Of a stretch of 64,000 bases of DNA, positions 26,394-34,804 are shown in pieces. The stretch covers positions 1-64,000 of the forward strand of contig JAFUXL010000013.1 in NCBI GenBank assembly GCA_017470905.1, in the 5' to 3' direction. A model generated the notes under the pieces. It had not been told where the DNA came from. It saw only the letters and a program-made list of their open reading frames with translations, and ran no database searches. The position numbers were made by a program, and so were the translations under genes. This DNA comes from Ruminococcus sp. (GTDB taxonomy: Bacteria; Bacillota; Clostridia; Oscillospirales; Ruminococcaceae). Each line of letters begins with the position of its first letter. Position 1 is the first letter of the stretch.

Positions 26394-27545
26394 ATGAGTA
26401 TTGATTTTGAAACCAAATGTGTACACGGTTTTCCCGAAAAGTCATTGAAAGAAGAATACCGTTCAATAAGCTTTCCCATATATCAGACCGCCTCTTTCAG
26501 TCATATAAAAACAGGTCACAATGAAAGCGGCTTTGATTATACAAGAGAGTCAAATCCCACCCGTCAGCGTGTCGAGGAGGTTGTCGCTTCACTCGAAAAT
26601 GCCGAATATGCCGTTGCCTTTACATCGGGTATGGCTGCCGTTACCGCTGTGCTGGAACTCTTTGAACCGGATACCGAAATAATCTGTTCGGAGGATTTGT
26701 ACGGCGGTGTTATACGTCTGCATAATATCATCAATATAAAGAACGGCATTTATGCAAAATATACGGATACATCGGAAGAAGCGGAGATATTTTCCGCAAT
26801 CAGCGAAAAAACCAGGGCGATATATGTCGAAACACCCAGCAATCCCATGATGAATATTACTGATATTCACCTTACTGCGGATATTGCACATAAAAACGGT
26901 CTTGTCCTGATAGTGGACAATACTTTCCTTTCGCCCTATTTCCAGAACCCCCTCGAACTCGGTGCGGATATTGTAATTCACAGCGGAAGCAAATTCCTTT
27001 CAGGACATAATGATACCATTTCGGGTTTTGTCTGTACGAATAATAAGAAAATTGCCGACCAAATCCGCCTTATATCAAAGACCACAGGTGCGGCTCTCTC
27101 TCCCTTTGACAGCTGGCTTGTCATAAGGGGAATTAAAACCCTCGCCGTCAGAATGGAGCGTCAGCAGGAAAATGCTGTCAAGCTTGTAGATTTTCTCATG
27201 TCGCACAGGAAAGTAACTCATGTGTATTATCCTGCTCTTTCTTCGCATAAGGGTTGTGATGTTAATAAATCACAGGCAAGAGGTTCGGGCAGCATGATTT
27301 CTTTCAATGTTGACAGCCCCAAGACCGCAGAAAAATTGCTGAAAAATGTGAAAATCGCCATATTCGCCGAAAGTCTCGGCGGTACGGAAACACTGATAAC
27401 ATATCCCGTTCTGCAAACTCACCCCGATGTTCCGAAAGGAATGCGTGACAGGCTCGGCATAAACGATACTCTGCTGAGAATGTCCGTGGGACTTGAAAAT
27501 GCAGATGATATAATAAATGATATTGCTCAGGCACTGGAGGATTAG
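26394..27545 (+). CDS. Cystathionine gamma-synthase / beta-lyase family PLP enzyme
   Basis: 383-aa fold-type-I PLP enzyme of the Cys/Met metabolism family. Typical elements are the TRESNPTR N-terminal substrate loop, FTSGMAAVTAV, DNTFLSPYFQNPLELGADIV, and the PLP lysine in IHSGSKFLSGH (about 200-210). The C-terminal SLGG-TETLITYP block is also present. The sequence cannot decide between synthase, beta-lyase and gamma-lyase. It is the first gene of a tight operon with a MalY-type C-S lyase and a LysR regulator, so interconversion of cysteine, cystathionine and homocysteine is likely. AGGAGG precedes the ATG. Confidence 0.92.
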   Translation: MSIDFETKCVHGFPEKSLKEEYRSISFPIYQTASFSHIKTGHNESGFDYTRESNPTRQRVEEVVASLENAEYAVAFTSGMAAVTAVLELFEPDTEIICSEDLYGGVIRLHNIINIKNGIYAKYTDTSEEAEIFSAISEKTRAIYVETPSNPMMNITDIHLTADIAHKNGLVLIVDNTFLSPYFQNPLELGADIVIHSGSKFLSGHNDTISGFVCTNNKKIADQIRLISKTTGAALSPFDSWLVIRGIKTLAVRMERQQENAVKLVDFLMSHRKVTHVYYPALSSHKGCDVNKSQARGSGSMISFNVDSPKTAEKLLKNVKIAIFAESLGGTETLITYPVLQTHPDVPKGMRDRLGINDTLLRMSVGLENADDIINDIAQALED

Positions 27546-27546
27546 T

Positions 27547-28725
27547 ATGTACGATTTCGATAAAATTGTTGACAGAAAAGGCACAAGCTGCCTGAAATAC
27601 GACCAAGCCGTCAGCAGAGGCTATTCACCCGATATTCTGCCCCTATGGATTGCGGATATGGATTTTCCGACAGCCCCCGAAATTCTCGAAAGTCTCCACA
27701 AAACCGTAAATCACGGGATTTTCGGCTACAGTCAGTCGCTTGATGACTATTATCAGGCGGCGGCGGACTGGTTTACAGAATATTTCGACTATACCCCCGA
27801 TAAAAAATGGCTCGTGAAAACTCCCGGAGTGGTTTTTGCGCTCGCTATGGCGATAAGGGCTTTCACGGAAAAAGGCGACTGCATTCTTATCCAGACCCCC
27901 GTGTATTATCCCTTTTATGAAGTGATAAGAAACAATGACAGGAAAATTATCGAAAATCCGCTTGTCAATATAAATAATCATTATGAAATTGATTTTGCGG
28001 ATTTTGAAAATAAAATAAAGGATAATAATGTAAAATTATTTATCCTCTGCTCTCCGCACAACCCTGTCGGAAGAGTGTGGAGCTGCGATGAACTCCGCAG
28101 AATGGGTCAGGTATGCGAAAAATACAATGTCATTATAATTTCGGACGAGATACACTGCGATTTCGTTTTCCCCGGGTACAGGCATACTGTGTTCACTAAT
28201 GCCTGCCCCGAAGTTAGAGACAGGGTTATTATATGCACATCGCCGAGCAAGACCTTCAATACCGCAGGTTTGCAGATTTCCAATTTATGGATTGAAAATC
28301 CCTCCATGAGACATAAGCTTAAAAGCGAAATTGTTTCAACGGGCTATACTGAATTTAATATAATGGGAATTGAGGCTGAAAAGGCTGCATATACAAATGG
28401 TCGCCCCTGGCATGAGGAAAACTGGAAGTATATACGTGAAAATTTCGGCTTTCTGCGTGAATTTCTGAAAAATCATATTCCGCAGATAAAATTAATCGAA
28501 CCGGAGGGGACTTATTTCGCATGGCTCGACTGTTCGGGGCTTGGTCTTGACAGGGAAAAGCTCAATGAATTGATTATCGGAAAAGCAGGACTCTGGCTAG
28601 ACTCAGGGCATATTTTCGGAAAGTCCTCCGAACAGTTCCAGCGTGTCGTTATGGCTTCTCCGAGAAAAATTATAGAACAGGCTCTGACTAATCTCGAAAG
28701 GGCTGTAAAGCAAGAGGGAGACTGA
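27547..28725 (+). CDS. MalY/PatB-type cystathionine beta-lyase (aminotransferase fold)
   Basis: 392-aa class I/II aminotransferase-like PLP enzyme of the MalY/PatB group, which cleaves C-S bonds of cystathionine and related thioethers. Marks of the group are LPLWIADMDFPTAPEI near the N-terminus, NPVGRVW, ISDEIHCDFVFPG and the PLP lysine in SPSKTFNTAGLQ (about 240). The ATG at 27547 begins 1 bp after the previous stop. A longer reading from 27517 would overlap that gene. With the upstream enzyme it could turn cystathionine into homocysteine, or degrade cysteine-type substrates. Confidence 0.92.
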   Translation: MYDFDKIVDRKGTSCLKYDQAVSRGYSPDILPLWIADMDFPTAPEILESLHKTVNHGIFGYSQSLDDYYQAAADWFTEYFDYTPDKKWLVKTPGVVFALAMAIRAFTEKGDCILIQTPVYYPFYEVIRNNDRKIIENPLVNINNHYEIDFADFENKIKDNNVKLFILCSPHNPVGRVWSCDELRRMGQVCEKYNVIIISDEIHCDFVFPGYRHTVFTNACPEVRDRVIICTSPSKTFNTAGLQISNLWIENPSMRHKLKSEIVSTGYTEFNIMGIEAEKAAYTNGRPWHEENWKYIRENFGFLREFLKNHIPQIKLIEPEGTYFAWLDCSGLGLDREKLNELIIGKAGLWLDSGHIFGKSSEQFQRVVMASPRKIIEQALTNLERAVKQEGD

Positions 28726-28730
28726 TATTC

Positions 28731-29651
28731 ATGACCCTACAGCAGATAAAATATGCTATCACTATCCACGAAACAGGCAATTTCAGCCGTGCCGCAGAGA
28801 GACTGTATGTCACTCAGCCATCTCTTACAAAGGCTATAAACGAACTTGAAAGGGAAATCGGTTCGTTAATTTTCATACGGAAAAAAAGCGGCGTGAGCGT
28901 TACTGATGAGGGAGAGGAGTTTATATCCTATGCCCGTCAGGTGTATGCACAGTATGAAATACTTTATGACAGGTTTATCGAGCATAAGAATATCAATAAA
29001 AAATTCGGTGTGTCGTGTCAGCATTATTCTTTCGCAGTCAATGCTTTCATGGAGACAATAAAAACTTTCGACAGTGCGGAATATGAATTTTCCATACGTG
29101 AAACAACCACCTTTGAGGTCATGCGTGATGTCAGCACGATGCGCAGCGAAATAGGAATTATTTTCATGAGTGCATTTAATGAAAAATTTCTCAGAAAAAT
29201 TATCTCCGAAAATGATTTGACTTTCTATGAACTGAAAAAATGCCTGCCCTACGTTTTCGTTTGTCGGAAAAGTCCCCTCGCTGCGAAAAAAATTGTCACA
29301 TTCGAGGAATTGCAGGACTACCCCTGTCTCGTCTTTGAACAGGGCGAGAGTGACCCGTATTTCTATGCCGAGGAACTGCTTCCGCTGCAAAAGCACAGCC
29401 GTATCGTCAAGACCAAGGACAAGCTGACCATGCTTAATCTGATTGCCGAGCTTAACGGGTATACACTCTGCACGGGCATGATATACGATAAAATAAACGA
29501 AAGGGAATTTATTTCCGTTCCGTTCGATGCAAAGGACAATCAGGCGGAAAATAAGATAGTAATAGGCTATGTCACGAAAAACAGCCGCATTCCCACCGAT
29601 ACGGGAAAGATTTATATAGAAAATATAAAATCATATTTCAGTACGGAATAA
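28731..29651 (+). CDS. LysR-family regulator of the sulfur operon
   Basis: 306 aa. N-terminal winged HTH (about 1-60: NFSRAAERLYVTQPSLTKAINELE) and a C-terminal periplasmic-binding-like effector domain (about 90-290). It follows the C-S lyase by 5 bp with AGGGAG upstream, so it is co-transcribed and probably autoregulates the operon in response to a sulfur metabolite. The gene ends at a strong hairpin at 29654-29683. Confidence 0.92.
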   Translation: MTLQQIKYAITIHETGNFSRAAERLYVTQPSLTKAINELEREIGSLIFIRKKSGVSVTDEGEEFISYARQVYAQYEILYDRFIEHKNINKKFGVSCQHYSFAVNAFMETIKTFDSAEYEFSIRETTTFEVMRDVSTMRSEIGIIFMSAFNEKFLRKIISENDLTFYELKKCLPYVFVCRKSPLAAKKIVTFEELQDYPCLVFEQGESDPYFYAEELLPLQKHSRIVKTKDKLTMLNLIAELNGYTLCTGMIYDKINEREFISVPFDAKDNQAENKIVIGYVTKNSRIPTDTGKIYIENIKSYFSTE

Positions 29652-29653
29652 AA

Positions 29654-29683
29654 AAATCCCCCCGTCTGCATGGCGGGGGATTT
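29654..29683. terminator. Bidirectional terminator, palindrome-family-like
   Basis: AATCCCCC/GGGGGATT stem with A run before and TTT after, between the convergent LysR and Rrf2 genes. The sequence (CCCCCGTCTGC...GGCGGGGG) resembles the dispersed palindromes of this window. Confidence 0.8.
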
Positions 29684-29689
29684 GTGCGG

Positions 29690-30133
29690 TCAGATATAGT
29701 ACATAGGCTCGCCCGAATTAAGCTCTGCCTTTTCAATGTATTTATCGACAATATCGGAGAGTGTTGTATTCTCCGCAAGCTCACGGAGCTTGTCCTCCAT
29801 TGCCGTCCATACGTATTCGTTTATTGTCTCGGAGACCGTATTCTGATAATAGACGGCTGTATTGCCGAGAATGGTGTTGTCGATAGCGTCCATTATCTCC
29901 GAAAGCAGTATCTTGTTCGGCGAACGTGTGAGGGTGTAGCCTCCCTTTGCGCCCTTTATGCTGTTTATTATGTGTGCGTGGCGCAGCATGGGCAGTATCT
30001 GTTCAAGATATTTTGCGGATATGCCGTTTCTTTTGGAGATGTTGACAACGTTCACGGAGGACTCGTTTCCCGAATTTACGGCTATGTCAACAAGGGCGAT
30101 TATTCCGCATTCGACTTTGGTTGATATTCTCAT
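29690..30133 (-). CDS. Rrf2-family regulator, CymR-like
   Basis: 147 aa. The N-terminal winged HTH reads MRISTKVECGIIALVDIA ... ISAKYLEQILPMLR ... SIKGAKGGYTLTR. No cysteines occur in the dimer-helix region where IscR and NsrR hold an Fe-S cluster. The C-terminus ends in MYYI, matching the MFYI-type end of CymR. CymR represses cysteine metabolism genes in Firmicutes, and here it borders a sulfur amino-acid operon. The start at 30133 is set by AAAGGAG; a longer in-frame extension is unlikely. The promoter is at 30194-30222. Confidence 0.88.
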   Translation of the reverse strand: MRISTKVECGIIALVDIAVNSGNESSVNVVNISKRNGISAKYLEQILPMLRHAHIINSIKGAKGGYTLTRSPNKILLSEIMDAIDNTILGNTAVYYQNTVSETINEYVWTAMEDKLRELAENTTLSDIVDKYIEKAELNSGEPMYYI

Positions 30134-30193
30134 GAAATTTTCTCCTTTCATCACAGGGTTAGCATAGTATTCTGATGTGTTTTGTATGTTTAT

Positions 30194-30222
30194 ATTATAA
30201 CTCATTTTTTTTGATTTGTAAA
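30194..30222 (-). promoter_or_regulatory. Rrf2 gene promoter
   Basis: On the minus strand: TTTACA (30222-30217), 17-bp spacer, TATAAT (30199-30194). Confidence 0.75.
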
Positions 30223-30324
30223 ATTGTAAGTTTATATATGCTTCTATATTATTTTTATATTGCAATTTATTCCCCTGTCGTTGACAGAGAGAACAGCATT
30301 TTTATTATTTTTTCAATTGCAGTA

Positions 30325-30353
30325 TTGACAAATCCTCACGGAGAGTATAAAAT
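30325..30353 (+). promoter_or_regulatory. Promoter of the HprK-like gene
   Basis: TTGACA (30325-30330), 17-bp spacer, TAAAAT (30348-30353). Confidence 0.8.
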
Positions 30354-30369
30354 ATAATTATATAAAAAG

Positions 30370-30401
30370 CCGTATCTCTGCATAGCGGTGCAGAGATACG
30401 G
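30370..30401 (+). promoter_or_regulatory. Perfect hairpin in the 5' leader
   Basis: CCGTATCTCTGCA/TGCAGAGATACGG, a 13-bp perfect stem with a 6-nt loop, lies between the promoter and the ATG at 30425. No T run follows, so it is not a simple terminator. It may stabilise the RNA or be a protein-binding site. Confidence 0.6.
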
Positions 30402-30424
30402 TAAAATCTTAACAGGAGGATATT

Positions 30425-31156
30425 ATGACGGGAAAATATAAAATCGCAGAGAAAATTATTGAGATAATTTCCCTTTATCCCGATGTGCATGAGTATTGCA
30501 GGGATTATGTGTCGGACGAAGCTGCGGATTTTACAGTGCAGACAGATATGCACGACATTGAATACGAACAGAAAAGGTCGGACGAGGAGAATATCCGTGA
30601 GGGTAAGAGGACTGTTGAATATTCGGGCGGATACCTAGAAGAACTCGCCGTTTACCGCAAAATCGCAGAGAAAATGATTGAATTTGATACCGTTCTTTTT
30701 CACGGCTCGGTCATTGCAGTCGATGGAACGGGCTTTCTGTTCACGGCAAAGTCGGGTACGGGAAAATCTACACATACAAGGCTTTGGAGGGAGGTTTTCG
30801 GAGAGCGTGCCGTTATGGTAAACGATGACAAGCCCCTCCTGAGAATAACGGATAATCGGGTCATCGCTTACGGTACTCCCTACAACGGAAAGCACCGCCT
30901 CGGAAATAATATCTCCGTGCCGCTGAAGGCTCTGTGCATACTGGAGAGGGCTGAAAAAAACAGTATCGTAAAAGTAAGCAAAATGAATGTTTATGCAACG
31001 CTCATACAGCAGATTTACAGACCTGCGGACTCTGCTAAATTAAAGAAAATTCTTGAGCTTGCGGATAAATTAGCCGAAAATACGGATATATACAGGCTCG
31101 GCTGCAATATGGAAAGAGATGCCGCTGTTGTTTCATACGAGGGCATGAGGGATTAA
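30425..31156 (+). CDS. HprK-like P-loop protein
   Basis: 243-aa protein with an HPr kinase/PEP-carboxykinase-like C-terminal core. The P-loop is FTAKSGTGKSTHTRLW (about 106-121), followed by MVNDDKPLLRI and YGTPYNGKHRLG, which match the second and third core motifs of stand-alone HprK-like proteins. The N-terminal 80 residues are acidic and helical. Such proteins occur in Firmicutes singly or in peptide-modification clusters. No precursor peptide or PqqD partner is seen here. It ends convergent with, and overlapping by 4 bp, the DUF1492 gene. Confidence 0.75.
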   Translation: MTGKYKIAEKIIEIISLYPDVHEYCRDYVSDEAADFTVQTDMHDIEYEQKRSDEENIREGKRTVEYSGGYLEELAVYRKIAEKMIEFDTVLFHGSVIAVDGTGFLFTAKSGTGKSTHTRLWREVFGERAVMVNDDKPLLRITDNRVIAYGTPYNGKHRLGNNISVPLKALCILERAEKNSIVKVSKMNVYATLIQQIYRPADSAKLKKILELADKLAENTDIYRLGCNMERDAAVVSYEGMRD

Positions 31157-31554
31157 TCAATATCTATGTATTTCAGTGCCGTGAGGTGAAGCCGATATAT
31201 CTGACGTTCGGAATAGTTCATATCCTCGGCAATTCCACGTATATATTCTCCCGATTTCTTGTCATATCCGCCCTCAAAGGGCTGGTACATAAGATACCTG
31301 CGTTCGAGTATTTCCCTCTGCACTCCATCGGGAACGGCGGATATTGCTTTTTCTATTTTTATTCTTGTGTCTATAAGTCTGTTTATGGTTTCATCAGCTT
31401 TCTTTTCATAGTCAATGACCTTTTCTGCAGCACCGAAATTCTGTATGCTGTTTCTGCCATAGAGACTGCGGCGCATTTCCTCGGCTTTCATAAGTGTCAT
31501 ATATGCCAGCCTGTCAAGGCTGTATGCCTGTGAGAGATATTCTTTGGCATCCAT
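31153..31554 (-). CDS. DUF1492-type sigma-like phage regulator
   Basis: 133-aa helical protein whose C-terminus is a sigma-70 region-4-like HTH (IAEDMNYSERQIYRLHLTALKYI, about 108-130), the pattern of DUF1492/ArpU-like late regulators of prophages and conjugative elements. The N-terminus resembles a coiled scaffold (MRRSLYGRNS...). AAAGGAGCTG precedes the ATG. It lies downstream of a small gene and a repressor-controlled promoter at 31921-31949, which fits an element-borne regulator. Confidence 0.8.
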   Translation of the reverse strand: MDAKEYLSQAYSLDRLAYMTLMKAEEMRRSLYGRNSIQNFGAAEKVIDYEKKADETINRLIDTRIKIEKAISAVPDGVQREILERRYLMYQPFEGGYDKKSGEYIRGIAEDMNYSERQIYRLHLTALKYIDID

Positions 31555-31575
31555 TTTTTCAGCTCCTTTTTTAAT

Positions 31576-31830
31576 TCATGGTATTATTCCGTATTCGGTC
31601 AGTGTTTTTGTATCGGGATACATAAGCTTTACGGTTTCGATGAGCAGATTTTTTTCACGCAGCTCTGCTTTTTCGGGCGGCAGCGAGGGAATATGACATA
31701 TTATCACCGCACCGCCGCAGACCTTTAACGAAACGGAAGTATTTTCCCTGTTTTCGTTTTTTTCGCATATATCGTATATTCCAGCCTTTTCATACGGAGT
31801 TTCTGTGGATTTATCTTTAATAATAATAAT
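31576..31830 (-). CDS. Small protein with apparent ATT start
   Basis: An 84-codon open frame reads IIIKDKSTETPYEKAG ... KTLTEYGIIP and stops just before the DUF1492 gene's ribosome site. No ATG, GTG or TTG lies in frame between the upstream stop and the body. A purine-rich AAAAGGGGG lies directly before four tandem ATT codons, so initiation at ATT (31822-31830) is the simplest reading. No family is recognised. Composition is protein-like, and the gene fits the operon from the 31.9-kb promoter. Confidence 0.5.
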   Translation of the reverse strand: MIIIKDKSTETPYEKAGIYDICEKNENRENTSVSLKVCGGAVIICHIPSLPPEKAELREKNLLIETVKLMYPDTKTLTEYGIIP

Positions 31831-31893
31831 GCCCCCTTTTCAATAATATATATGCATAGAGGGAGTATTTTAATGCTGTCGGAGTAAGATTTT

Positions 31894-31949
31894 ACATCAT
31901 TTTAATGATGTGTTATTTGTATTATACATCATTAAAATGCAAATGTCAA
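31894..31949 (-). promoter_or_regulatory. Element promoter with two repressor-like operators
   Basis: On the minus strand: TTGACA (31949-31944), 17-bp spacer, TATAAT (31926-31921), both perfect. Two copies of ACATCATT-(TT/AA)-AATGATGT-type dyads lie at 31894-31911 (near-perfect) and 31926-31941 (one side decayed). One overlaps the spacer and the other lies just past the start point. The adjacent Xre repressor is the obvious candidate to bind them. Confidence 0.75.
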
Positions 31950-32032
31950 GACTGTTTTTTCTAATTTCAGTTGATTTTTTATAATTTCATAACTATAATT
32001 AAGCAAATTTAAAATCGTTAGCGATAATATAC

Positions 32033-32136
32033 GAAAAATATAATAAAAATTCCGTTCCGCCGCCATAAACATTGAAAGATATAAAAAATACCATTCCCAC
32101 GCCGCAGGCGGGGGAATGAAAAAAATATAATAAAAA
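32033..32136. repeat. Palindromic element with two A/T blocks
   Basis: A/T block GAAAAATATAATAAAAAT (32033-32050), a degraded GC-rich stretch, then hairpin CATTCCCACGCC/GGCGGGGGAATG (32092-32118) and a second A/T block (32119-32136). The last block ends right before the Xre gene's ribosome site. Confidence 0.78.
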
Positions 32137-32154
32137 TTGTCGCCGGAGGTCTTT

Positions 32155-32604
32155 ATGGGTATAGAGAGAATAAATGAATTTAAAAGGCAAAAGGGATTTT
32201 CCAATGCGAAGCTTGCGGAAATTTCAGGTGTCAACATAAGTACCGTGGAGAAAATAATGTCGGGCAGAATACAAAACCCCCAGATTTTGACCGTTGTCGC
32301 TCTGTGCAGGGCTGTCGGCTGCTCTCTGGACGATATTATGGATATAACACAGGGGACAGATTTTTCCGTTGAGGAGATGTTATATATCGAAAAAATCCGC
32401 AGTCTCGACGATTACGGAAAAAAAGCCGTGGAAAGCGTTCTTGATGTCGAGTACGAAAGATGTTCGCAGCAGGATGAGGACAATTTCTATACGGCATCTT
32501 TTGAAACTGTCGGAAAGGCGGTCGCACGTTCGGACGGCGGCGGTCAGAAAACCAAATATATCCCCGAAGATGATGAGAATATTGTCGAAATAGATGATTT
32601 ATGA
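32155..32604 (+). CDS. Xre-family repressor
   Basis: 149 aa. N-terminal HTH_3 domain (about 1-65: FSNAKLAEISGVNISTVEKIMSGRI) and an acidic C-terminal tail. The ATG at 32155 has GGAGGT four bases upstream. The stop overlaps the ImmA gene by ATGA. The Xre plus ImmA/IrrE pair is the ImmR-ImmA switch of ICEBs1-type elements, where the peptidase cleaves the repressor to start excision or gene expression. Likely operators are the dyads at 31.9 kb. Confidence 0.9.
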   Translation: MGIERINEFKRQKGFSNAKLAEISGVNISTVEKIMSGRIQNPQILTVVALCRAVGCSLDDIMDITQGTDFSVEEMLYIEKIRSLDDYGKKAVESVLDVEYERCSQQDEDNFYTASFETVGKAVARSDGGGQKTKYIPEDDENIVEIDDL

Positions 32605-33185
32605 ACTATAAGATATATAAAGATGCAAGAGATGCCGCATGGAAATTCCTCATTGAAAATAATATAAAATCTCTTCCGATAGTCTTTACAAATATCTGCA
32701 AAAAAAATAACATAATGCTCAAACGCTACATCGGTTCGGCATATTTCAGCGACGACGAAAGAGGCATTGTCTATTTCGACAGAAACGGTCATGCCTGTAT
32801 ACTCATAAACGGCGATGACGATTTGTGCGTTCAGAGATACAGTATCGCTCATGAACTCGGTCATATATATCTCGGTCATCTTACCTCCGAAAATATCTGT
32901 CACAGGCTTTCGGGTTCAAGAGATAATCCCAGACTTCCCGTTGAATATCAGGCTGAACGTTTCGCTATGGATATTCTCGCCCCTGCCTGCGTTCTGTGGG
33001 CTTTGGATATACATTCCGCACAGGATATTGCAAGGCTGTGCAATATTTCACTGAGCGATGCGTCAATAAGGGCAAAGAGAATGAATACACTATATAAACG
33101 TGATAAATTTCTGTCGAGCAGTCTCGAAAAACAGGTCTATGAACTCTTTGAAGGTTTTATAATCAAAAAGAAAAACGATTTCTGA
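32601..33185 (+). CDS. ImmA/IrrE-type metallopeptidase (M78)
   Basis: 194 aa. Zinc-binding HELGH (SIAHELGHIYLGHL, about 90-103) and a downstream third-ligand region EYQAERFAMDILAP (about 119-132), as in ImmA anti-repressors. The product is predicted to cut the Xre repressor encoded directly upstream (4-bp overlap). The next gene is a serine recombinase, which supports a mobile-element control module. Confidence 0.92.
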   Translation: MNYKIYKDARDAAWKFLIENNIKSLPIVFTNICKKNNIMLKRYIGSAYFSDDERGIVYFDRNGHACILINGDDDLCVQRYSIAHELGHIYLGHLTSENICHRLSGSRDNPRLPVEYQAERFAMDILAPACVLWALDIHSAQDIARLCNISLSDASIRAKRMNTLYKRDKFLSSSLEKQVYELFEGFIIKKKNDF

Positions 33186-33201
33186 CAGCAGAGGAGAATT
33201 T

Positions 33202-34656
33202 ATGGAAAGTTATTGTATGTACCTCAGAAAATCCCGTGCCGATGCGGATGCAGAGAAAAGGGGAGAGGGGGAGACGCTTTCACGGCATATGAATATTCTC
33301 GCCGAACTCGCCCGAAGATACGGTTTTGAAATCGTTAAAATATACCGTGAAATCGTAAGCGGCGAAAATATCTCCGCAAGACCCCAGATGCAGCTTATGC
33401 TCGCCGATGTCGCAGAAAAGAAATATTCGGGCGTTCTCGTCATGGAAATCGAAAGGCTTGCAAGGGGCGACACCGTAGACCAGGGTATCGTTGCAAGAAT
33501 TTTCAGACAATCATGCACAAAGATAATCACCCCTGTGAAAATCTATGACCCGTGCAATGAATTTGATGAGGAGTATTTTGAATTTTCGCTTTTCATGAGC
33601 CGCAGAGAATACAAGACCATAAACCGCCGTATGCAGTCGGGCAGGCTTGCCTCCGCAAGGGAGGGCAATTATATCGCCTCATCAGCCCCCTACGGCTACA
33701 GGAAAATAAATCCGATACCGAAAGTCCATACTCTCGAAATTATCCCCGAACAGGCAGAGACGGTAAGGCTTATCTATCAGATGTATCTTGACGGCTGCGG
33801 CGCAAGGGCTATCGCAGGTGAGCTTGACCGCATGGGCATAAGCCCCGAAAAATCTTCATTCTGGCAGACCGCAAGCATTAAGAAAATCCTCTCAAATCCC
33901 GTTTACTGCGGTAAAATTTCATGGAAATCAAAATCAAATCAGGATATGCTCTTTCGGGGCAGGCATGAGCCTGTTATCTCCGAGGAAATTTTTCAAAAGG
34001 TTCAGGAAAAAAAGAAAAACTGTCCCGCCGTTCAGGTTCGTCAGGGGGACGGTTTTTTTAATTATTACCACGGAGTTTTATACTGCGCAAAATGCCGCAG
34101 ACAAATGCGCAGGAGGGCTTCATCGGACGGAAAACATGAATATCTCTTCTGCGCAAGCCGTGAATGCAGTGGATTTGTCACGGCTTCTTCGTTCGGAGAG
34201 ATTGACGGGGCTTTGTTTGCGGCTTTAAGATACCGTTTCAGCATTGTCGAAAAAACTGTATACAGCGATGAAATAACAACAGCAGAAAAAATTTCCGACA
34301 AGGGCAGATTAATCCGTTCAGCCCTCGAAAAAGCAGAAAACCAGCGTGAAAAAATATTCGACCTCTTTGAACAGGGCGTATACAACGAGGATATTTTCAG
34401 GGAACGCATGGACAAAATCCGTCAGAAAATCATGAAATTCAATTCGGAGCTGTCTGACTGCACGGAAATTCCCGAAACGGAAACGGGCGGCGGATTAATC
34501 GTTAAAATTGAGGATATTATAAATAATTTCGGCTCTCTTTCGCCTGTGCGAAAAAATAGGTTTCTTAAAAATACGATAGATAAAATATTTTATTCAAAGC
34601 ACGGACGCTCCCGAAAAAATAATTCTTCGCTTAAGCTGGAAATTTTTTTCAGATAA
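33202..34656 (+). CDS. Large serine recombinase (A)
   Basis: 484 aa. N-terminal resolvase domain with catalytic Ser in MYLRKSRADAD (about residue 11) and the VMEIERLARG helix. A recombinase domain follows (about 155-270, APYGYRKI ... ILSNPVYCGKISW), then a zinc ribbon (CAKCRRQMRRR ... CASRECSG, about 297-325) and a coiled coil (about 370-425). These enzymes integrate and excise elements at short att sites. It lies 16 bp after the ImmA gene, so the module carries its own recombinase. A second recombinase converges on it. Confidence 0.93.
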   Translation: MESYCMYLRKSRADADAEKRGEGETLSRHMNILAELARRYGFEIVKIYREIVSGENISARPQMQLMLADVAEKKYSGVLVMEIERLARGDTVDQGIVARIFRQSCTKIITPVKIYDPCNEFDEEYFEFSLFMSRREYKTINRRMQSGRLASAREGNYIASSAPYGYRKINPIPKVHTLEIIPEQAETVRLIYQMYLDGCGARAIAGELDRMGISPEKSSFWQTASIKKILSNPVYCGKISWKSKSNQDMLFRGRHEPVISEEIFQKVQEKKKNCPAVQVRQGDGFFNYYHGVLYCAKCRRQMRRRASSDGKHEYLFCASRECSGFVTASSFGEIDGALFAALRYRFSIVEKTVYSDEITTAEKISDKGRLIRSALEKAENQREKIFDLFEQGVYNEDIFRERMDKIRQKIMKFNSELSDCTEIPETETGGGLIVKIEDIINNFGSLSPVRKNRFLKNTIDKIFYSKHGRSRKNNSSLKLEIFFR

Positions 34657-34664
34657 TTCTTATC

Positions 34665-34683
34665 CCTCCGCCGTGTGCGGAGG
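34665..34683. repeat. Short palindrome copy
   Basis: CCTCCGC/GCGGAGG with a 5-nt loop. The right arm supplies the GGAGGT ribosome site of the CotJC-like fragment that follows. Confidence 0.6.
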
Positions 34684-34691
34684 TAATATTT

Positions 34692-34800
34692 ATGTATGAC
34701 ATGGATATGCAGAAAAATTACAGTACCCCGTCAATATTAAAAATCCCAACCCACGTCTTGCGAAAATAATTATCTCCCAGCTCGGCGGTGCTTATGGCAG
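34692..34800 (+). pseudogene. 5' remnant of a CotJC-like manganese catalase gene
   Basis: A ribosome site (GGAGGTAA) precedes an ATG at 34692, but the frame breaks within about 20 bases. A second frame then reads KLQYPVNIKNPNPRLAKII followed by ISQLGGAYG, which is the conserved N-terminus of manganese catalase/CotJC proteins. Homology stops at the GGAYG position, about 5 bp before the end of serine recombinase B. The rest of the gene is absent. Frame shift and truncation both mark it as dead. It may have been cut by integration. Confidence 0.72.
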
Positions 34801-34804
34801 GGGG

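Noticed and set aside
30425-31156. HprK-like protein as true HPr kinase of carbon repression
   Set aside because: It lacks the full HprK N-terminal domain and the K3 signature region, and it matches stand-alone HprK-like proteins better.
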